Shown here one piece after another: positions 8,138 through 11,785 of a stretch of DNA of 11,785 nucleotides; position 1 is the stretch's first letter, and each line of letters begins with the position of its first letter. The notes below the pieces were generated by a model, which saw only the letters and a list, made by a program, of their open reading frames with translations, had not been told where the DNA came from and did not search any database. Source of the DNA: Russula earlei (Eukaryota; Basidiomycota; Agaricomycetes; Russulales; Russulaceae); NCBI GenBank assembly GCA_025769875.1, contig JAGFNK010001273.1:1-11785 (forward strand), given 5' to 3'. Made by a program: the position numbers and the translations under genes.

Positions 8138-8152
8138 TTAACAAGGGGGTAA
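8138..8152 (+). promoter_or_regulatory. Polypurine tract of copy A
   Basis: TTAACAAGGGGGTAA immediately precedes the LTR start TGTCAC at 8153. The purine run AAGGGGGTAA is the expected plus-strand primer for reverse transcription. The same tract with one change (GGGGGTGA) precedes the LTR of copy B. It also overlaps the ORFX stop codon TAA (8139-8141). Confidence 0.75.
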
Positions 8153-8573
8153 TGTCACAAGAACCAGTACATTGGACCGGACTGGCAACCGGGCAGGCCT
8201 ACCCAGATACATCTCATGTTTCCCACGTGTTTCTTCATGACTATTTGATATAGTATTCCATATGTATATAAAGACTGTTACTTAGTGAGAACAAGCCTCA
8301 AGCTTGTTCTCCTGTGAAATACACTGGATACTGGCTTTGGATCTTGTAGGCTTGCAAGTACTCAAGCAATCGTCTTTGAAAGCATCTCGATCCTCTAAGT
8401 CTTTGAATGCGAAGACTTATCATCTACTTCCCCTCTCCACAGAACACAAGTGCTTTGGCATTGTCATCTCTGAGATCCCTGATATTCACAAGAATTTTGT
8501 ATCTTTCTCAACTCACTGCACTCATCTTGTGCATGAACAGATTTGTCAGTGACACTGCCCCCAGTTGGTGACA
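8153..8573 (+). repeat. 3' LTR of gypsy copy A
   Basis: It begins TGTCACAAGAAC and ends GTTGGTGACA, giving 6-bp terminal inverted repeats TGTCAC/GTGACA. The end is fixed by comparison with copy B: the two match up to GTGACA and then diverge at once. TATATAAA lies at 8265-8272. Its length of 421 bp against 493 bp in copy B reflects a deletion of roughly 70 bp before the TATA box in this copy. Confidence 0.85.
8265..8311 (+). promoter_or_regulatory. Copy A LTR TATA box and stem-loop
   Basis: TATATAAA (8265-8272) is followed by a perfect 10-bp stem, GAGAACAAGC (8287-8296) and GCTTGTTCTC (8302-8311), with loop CTCAA. The stem starts 22 nt after the TATA start. Confidence 0.75.
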
Positions 8574-8934
8574 GTTATTCAAATGTTATAGTTTTGTCAT
8601 TCACATAAGTTGACTTCCCAACCAGTGTCAGGTAAGTGTGCACTTGGAAGAATCCTCAACATGTGATTGTATAATAGGAGCTGTGCTCTGCTTCTGTGTG
8701 AGAAGGCAGCATGTGCAAACACTTTGCTAATGTCAATACTTGAGATGGGTTGTCACAGTACTTGGCCAAAGGGTGGGGAATCTGGATGAGGAGAGGAATG
8801 GAGGAATGGAGTGAGCAAGTGACAAGGACTTGACATTGGAGGGGGAGGAGAGAAATTGGAGGCAGAAGGCAATGGTCAATGCCTGTGACAGAGATGTGTA
8901 AGCCCTTAGCAAGCTGCACACACAACTTCAGTTA
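8574..8934. other. Unassigned 360-bp spacer
   Basis: I see no recognisable gene. One long open frame on - (8656-8925) has low similarity to anything I know and no motif. It ends at the TA and CAGTG that mark the Tc1-like left end. A stretch at 8577-8610 (TTCAAATGTTATAG) weakly resembles the Tc1 end at 8955. It may be host DNA or older transposon sequence. Confidence 0.5.
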
Positions 8935-8942
8935 TACAGTGA

Positions 8943-9136
8943 CCTAAAAAACTGTTCAAATGTTTTGTACATTTTCATTGTATTAATCATATCTAGAGAA
9001 CCACTGCAGCTAATAATATATGACTGGGTTTGTTTTAACACTCTACATCATAGCTTTGTAATGGTATATTTTATACAGCATAAGCATAATTATATAAGGT
9101 ATGTTTTCTGGTGTACCCATTTGAACAGTTTTTTGG
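8943..9136. repeat. Internal inverted repeat near the Tc1-like left end
   Basis: AAAAAACTGTTCAAATG (8946-8962) recurs reverse-complemented at about 9119-9135 (CATTTGAACAGTTTTTT). The two arms enclose about 155 bp of AT-rich DNA. It could be the arms of a small non-autonomous (MITE) element or part of a long Tc1 terminal repeat. Confidence 0.6.
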
Positions 9137-9287
9137 CCTTGGTTAGTGAATTCATTATTTCTCAGATCAAGATTCATATTCTTGCCCCAGAGGGCTAAAA
9201 TTGAAGATGGAGGTCATATGACCTATAATAAACTCAAATCATGTGCAAATAAGCCAAAACAGCTGCTTCTTCTTCACCAACAACACC

Positions 9288-9865
9288 ATGAAGTCAAATA
9301 CATCATCCCCCTCTCCAGGCCAACCATTCAGTCCATAACATTGCCAAGGCAGCACACAGAAGCATTGGTTCAATCACCAACATTTTCCAGAAATACCTTC
9401 CTGACCTTCCAAAGTCCTCTGGAGGTTGTCCTTCCAAGCTCTCTAACCTTGACATCCACTATGCCACATGCCTTCTTAGCTCTGAAGAAGCAGATACTGC
9501 TCCTCAGGTTGCTAGAAGGTTGGAGGTCATCAAACAGGCCACTATCTCCAATCATACCATTTGAAACTACCTTAACAAGGCAGGCTTGAAGGCTGTTACA
9601 AAGAAGAAGAGGCCTTTTTTAAACCAAGTCACTATAGGACTTTGCAGAAAAGTACCTATACTGGACTGTGGAGGACTGGAAGAGGGTAATTTGGTCAGAT
9701 GAGACCAAAATCAATTGTATGGGCTCAGATGGCAAGAAATGGGCTTGGAAAAAAAGAGAAGAGCACCTTTCTGAACACCTTGTTCAGCTAACAGTCAAAC
9801 ATGGAGGAGGTTCCTTAATGTTTGTGGGGCTGCATGTCTTGGGAAGGAGTTGGGCATGCAGCAAA
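9288..9865 (+). pseudogene. Tc1-like transposase, truncated
   Basis: Likely start ATG 9288 (MKSNTSSPSP). The N-terminal paired-type DNA-binding part follows after a frame change (HNIAKAAHRSIGSITNIFQK from 9334, then YLPDLPKSSGG), then ADTAPQVARRLEVIK, and KAGLKAVTKKKRPF near 9584-9620. After another frame change comes the start of the DDE core, WTVEDWKRVIWSDETKIN, with the first catalytic Asp at 9698-9700, then GSDGKKWAWKK and KHGGGSLM. An in-frame TGA interrupts the N-terminal part near 9562. The second Asp and the final acidic residue are missing because gypsy copy B starts at 9866. The Tc1/mariner family is clear; it cannot be active. Confidence 0.85.
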
Positions 9866-10358
9866 TGTCACCAACAGGGGGCAGTGTCACTGACAAACTG
9901 GTTCACATGCAAGACATGCACACAGAGTTGAGTGAGAACAACAAGTTCTTGCAAGATTTGGGGATCTCAGTGATGACAATGCTAAGGCAATTGTGTGCCA
10001 TGGAGAGGATAGACAGATGATAAGTCTTTATGTTCAAATACTTAGAGGATTGAGAGACTTTCTGAGACAGGTGCTTGATTGCTTGCAAGCCTACAAGTTC
10101 CAAAGGAAGAATCCAATGATATTCACAGGAGAACAAGCTTAAGGCTTGTTCTTAACAATGGATGGGTTTATATACATGTTGGATACTCTATCAAATAGCA
10201 TCCTCAAGGTAAACATGAGTTGATTGTAGTAGAACATGCTGAAAACTGATGGTATGTGTGAGGTAGAAATGAGTCATTAGGAATGTGGAAAACATGAGAC
10301 TTGTCCAGGTAGGCTTGCCTGGTTGCCAGTCTGGTCCAATATACCAGTTCTTGTGACA
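9866..10358 (-). repeat. 3' LTR of gypsy copy B, reverse orientation
   Basis: On - it begins TGTCACAAGAAC (10358) and ends GTTGGTGACA (9866), matching the LTR of copy A. It sits inside the Tc1-like transposase. The adjoining 5 bases on + are GCAAA (9861-9865), the expected target duplication. CpG sites present in copy A (for example GGACCGGAC) read as CpA here. Confidence 0.85.
10129..10174 (-). promoter_or_regulatory. Copy B LTR TATA box and stem-loop
   Basis: On - TATATAAA starts at 10174. The stem AAGAACAAGC/GCTTGTTCTC (10153-10144 and 10138-10129; nine pairs, outermost pair lost) with loop CTTAA starts 21 nt from the TATA start. Confidence 0.7.
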
Positions 10359-10373
10359 TCACCCCCTTGTTAA
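10359..10373 (-). promoter_or_regulatory. Polypurine tract of copy B
   Basis: On - TTAACAAGGGGGTGA immediately precedes the LTR start at 10358 and overlaps the ORFX stop codon (10370-10372), as in copy A. Confidence 0.7.
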
Positions 10374-11540
10374 GGTCTAGCCCATGTAGGGGTGAATGTT
10401 AGAGATGCAACAATGGGTGTGGTAGTGAAGTTGATCCCATGGAATATTTTGTGTGGTTTGCATTGTCAATGGGGAACCCTACAAGGGTCGGCCTTATGCC
10501 CATGTTGGTTACATAGGATACAAGTGATGATCTTGAGACAATCAATGGTGTCATGTCCATCACTGAGACATCAAGAACATTTTTTGGTGGTACAAGGGGT
10601 GAATTGATACCAGGGGTCAAGGATGGCCTCTTTGGTGTCCTTATGCTCCTGTTCAGTCAGCTGTGGCATGGACTGGAAAAGAATTCTTGTTCAAGTCGAG
10701 TTTTAGCATTGGCTCTTGCCAACTTGACTTCTGAATCTCGGATCTCCCATAGCATGTTGTGATAATGCCCTCTGGCTGCGACAAGCTGATTGGCCATTTG
10801 TCATGCCTTTTTGATGGCAAATTGGTATCAGAGGACTTCTGCTTTGAGGGATAAGTCTTCCTCAAATGTAAGTGCCTTTTTCATGGCCTTGGTGTGTCTG
10901 AGCCCTTCCTAAAATAGGAAAGCATCTTTTGTGGTGAGGAGAGGGCAGGGATAAGGGTCAGTGCAAGCTCAGATGGAGATTCAATGGGTTGGACACCCAG
11001 GGCCATATGTGGCAATGATGGAGGGGAGTCCATTAGTGAGATTGGGGAGGACAAATTGTGGGGGAATGGCATTGTCTTCATTTCCTGGGTCAGGGATTAA
11101 GATGTCCAGTCCCAGGTTTCCTTCCATCCAGCTGTCTCCAAGTTCTTGTAATTCAGCTAGAGTGTCAGTGCCAGGAGCGAGGGGTGGTACATAGATGGGA
11201 GGGGGTCATTTTCTTTGAGTGGTGTCACCGGAGTGAAGTTTTTGTCAAGAAGGTATGATGGACTATGGGTTATTGGAGGACTGATCCCTTGAGTGGGGGA
11301 GCAATTGCCAAATGCATGGAGTATAGTAGGCAATGTTTCCTTGTGCCAGAGTTCCTGTGCTTGCACTATCATTGCTGCATGTTGCACAGTCTGTTGGATG
11401 AGGAGTTGGGTGTTAATAGTTGCAGCTGTTGACAGAGATGGTTCTCTAGACAGTGGCAGAGGGATGAGAGCTGGGGAATATGGAGGAGTGGGGATGAGAG
11501 TTGTGGAGGAGGCAGTAGGGGAGTTTGGTGTCAAGGACAT
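10370..11540 (-). pseudogene. ORFX copy B: gag-like double zinc-knuckle protein, uninterrupted but decayed
   Basis: Start ATG at 11540 (MSLTPNSPTASSTTL), stop TAA 10370-10372; about 390 codons. Parts in order: a Pro/Ser/Thr-rich N-terminus; QHAAMIVQAQELWHKETLPT; GTDTLAELQELGDSWMEGNL and LDILIPDPGN; a long charged, probably helical segment (KAMKKALTFEEDLSLKAEVL; QMANQLVAARGHYHNMLWEI; RDSEVKLARANAKTRLEQEF) that could be a coiled coil; AILDPWYQF; two CX2CX4HX4C knuckles (10579-10538, with the codon before the second Cys now TGA, and 10522-10481, CILCNQHGHKADPC); and the C-terminus TPTWARP. Stops are mostly TGA in places where CGA or TGG would be expected. It shows the ORFX layout without inserted LTRs and proves that the scattered pieces in copy A belong together. 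Function unproven; nucleic-acid binding is likely from the knuckles. Confidence 0.75.
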
Positions 11541-11639
11541 GTTGGAATGTGATTGGAAGGGGGAGAGAGGTGAGGGATTGTTGGTTGTGAATGGTGGCTT
11601 TTTCTATGTTAGGTTGTCTAGCCATGGTGGAGTAGAAAG

Positions 11640-11785
11640 GGTTTAGTATGATCAGGTAACTTGAGGACTGGGGGCTGTCATGAATGCCTGGATTAATCTT
11701 CTAAATGCTTGTTCTTCATCATCCTCCCATTTGAAGGGGTTTTCTTTCTTTGTTAAAATCAAACAAGGGTCATGCCATCCATGAG
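11640..11785 (-). pseudogene. pol: Gypsy RT/RNase H junction fragment of copy B
   Basis: On - the sequence reads, with two one-base frame changes, PLFDLTKK, ENPFKWEDDEEQAF, LIQAFMTAP and VLKLPDHTKPF. This is the connection between RT and RNase H in gypsy polymerases and aligns with LTKKNKQWEW and EEQAFQKLKETC of copy A. It then jumps directly to FYSTMA, the counterpart of FYSAMA at the end of the copy A chromodomain. RNase H, integrase and chromodomain are therefore deleted. It is cut by the right window edge. Confidence 0.75.

Larger units (their letters stand above)
4013..8141 (+). pseudogene. ORFX copy A: gag-like double zinc-knuckle protein 3' of pol, split by LTR insertions
   Basis: Starts at ATG 4013, the first Met shared with copy B (NMSST here, NMSLT there), 73 bp after the pol stop and in the +1 frame relative to pol. 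Pieces: 4013-4074 (Ser/Thr/Pro-rich, ending in PTPPY), 5037-5124, 5954-6495 (VMIAQAQELWHEEMLPTIL; GTDTLAELQELGDGWMEGNL; GLDILIPDPGN; VIATYGPGCPTH), and 7814-8141. The last piece holds two CX2CX4HX4C knuckles at 7925-7966 (CSWCLDGGHNTVDC) and 7982-8023 (CVLCNCHGHRADLC), then a frame change and a shared C-terminus TPTWARP with TAA 8139-8141. About 300 bases of the coil-rich middle, present in copy B, are missing between 6495 and 7814. Zinc knuckles bind nucleic acid in Gag nucleocapsids, so a Gag-like role is plausible. Its place after pol is unusual. No capsid fold can be claimed by eye. Confidence 0.7.
2108..8573 (+). mobile_element. Ty3/gypsy chromodomain retrotransposon remnant (copy A), host of nested insertions
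   Basis: One degraded element can be followed through later insertions: RNase H, integrase and chromodomain (2110-3939), a zinc-knuckle reading frame resumed after each inserted LTR (4013-4074, 5042-5124, 5959-6495, 7814-8141), a polypurine tract (8138-8152) and the 3' LTR (8153-8573). The RT, any upstream gag and the 5' LTR would lie left of the Harbinger insertion, outside the window. The 5 bases after the LTR are GTTAT (8574-8578), the expected target duplication if the other end is ever found. Continuity is supported because copy B (right side, inverted) shows the same pol-end/ORFX/tract/LTR order without the LTR1, LTR2 or LTR3/4 insertions. Confidence 0.75.
8937..9865 (+). mobile_element. 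Tc1-like DNA transposon, left part, truncated by copy B
   Basis: TA (8935-8936) followed by CAGTGACCTAAAAAACTG is a typical Tc1/mariner target and terminus. The transposase reading frames follow from 9288. The element stops abruptly at 9865, where the inverted gypsy LTR begins, before the rest of the catalytic domain and the right terminal repeat. Confidence 0.7.
7814..10620. repeat. Large inverted repeat formed by ORFX tail plus LTR of copies A and B
   Basis: Arms are 7814-8573 and 9866 to about 10620, separated by 1.3 kb that holds the unassigned spacer and the Tc1-like fragment. Similarity covers the zinc knuckles, polypurine tract and LTR. Confidence 0.8.
9866..11785 (-). mobile_element. 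Ty3/gypsy relative (copy B), internally deleted, inserted in the Tc1-like element
   Basis: Read on -: RT/RNase H fragment, deletion junction near 11640, ORFX (11540-10370), polypurine tract, LTR (10358-9866). It belongs to the same family as copy A but differs in sequence and is far more depleted in CpG (about 6 CpG between 10381 and 11785, counted by eye). The 5' half lies outside the window. Confidence 0.75.

Noticed and set aside
7830..8141. Second + frame overlapping the zinc knuckles
   Set aside because: Its first part is a shadow of the knuckle frame. Only the C-terminal part (TPTWARP) is shared with copy B and belongs to ORFX after a frame change.
3940..8143. ORFX as the normal gag of a neighbouring downstream element
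   Set aside because: ORFX ends at a polypurine tract and an LTR that starts TGTCAC, as at a 3' end. No LTR or primer-binding site lies between pol and ORFX in either copy.
8549..8554. LTR A end at the first GTGACA (8554)
   Set aside because: Copies A and B still match for 19 more bases (CTGCCCCC then GTTGGTGACA) and diverge only after the second GTGACA at 8573.
8656..8925. 89-codon open frame on - in the unassigned spacer
   Set aside because: No motif or family resemblance, and a second overlapping frame is equally open. Not enough to call a gene.

Overview
The window looks like a transposon graveyard from a filamentous fungus, most likely an Agaricomycete (basidiomycete). The evidence is a chromodomain Ty3/gypsy polymerase, a PIF/Harbinger transposase with two very short introns, a Tc1-like transposase of fungal type, and a strong contrast in CpG content between old and young copies. 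I see no convincing host gene, tRNA, rRNA or CRISPR array. The species call is inference only.

Layout, left to right. (1) 1-2107 is the right part of a PIF/Harbinger element. It has an open reading frame on + (1-385), a convergent broken transposase on - (490-1932), and a probable right end at 2107 next to a TTA target. (2) 2108-8573 is a single old gypsy element (copy A) on +, with its RT part missing from the window. It runs RNase H, H2C2 zinc finger, integrase, GPF motif and chromodomain (2110-3939). Next comes a second reading frame (called ORFX here) ending in two CCHC zinc knuckles (4013-8141), then a polypurine tract and the 3' LTR (8153-8573). ORFX is split by later LTR insertions: LTR1 (4075-5036, target duplication CCATA), LTR2 (5125-5953, reverse orientation, duplication AGTAT), and a compound block of LTR3 (6496-7233, reverse, truncated) joined to LTR4 (7234-7813, forward). 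(3) 8574-8934 is unassigned. (4) 8937-9865 is the left part of a Tc1-like element whose transposase is cut off by (5) copy B, an inverted gypsy relative (9866 to the right edge). Copy B contains LTR, polypurine tract, ORFX and a short piece of RT/RNase H; most of pol between RNase H and the chromodomain end is deleted.

Two points stand out. First, in both gypsy copies a gag-like, double zinc-knuckle reading frame lies 3' of pol, directly against the polypurine tract and LTR. That is not the usual gag-pol order. Second, all six LTRs carry a stem-loop whose 5' edge starts 21-24 nt from the start of the TATA box, with different stem sequences in different families but similar small loops. The catalytic losses in copy A pol fit CpG to CpA/TpG decay, and CpG content gives a relative age scale (copy B oldest, LTR2 youngest).
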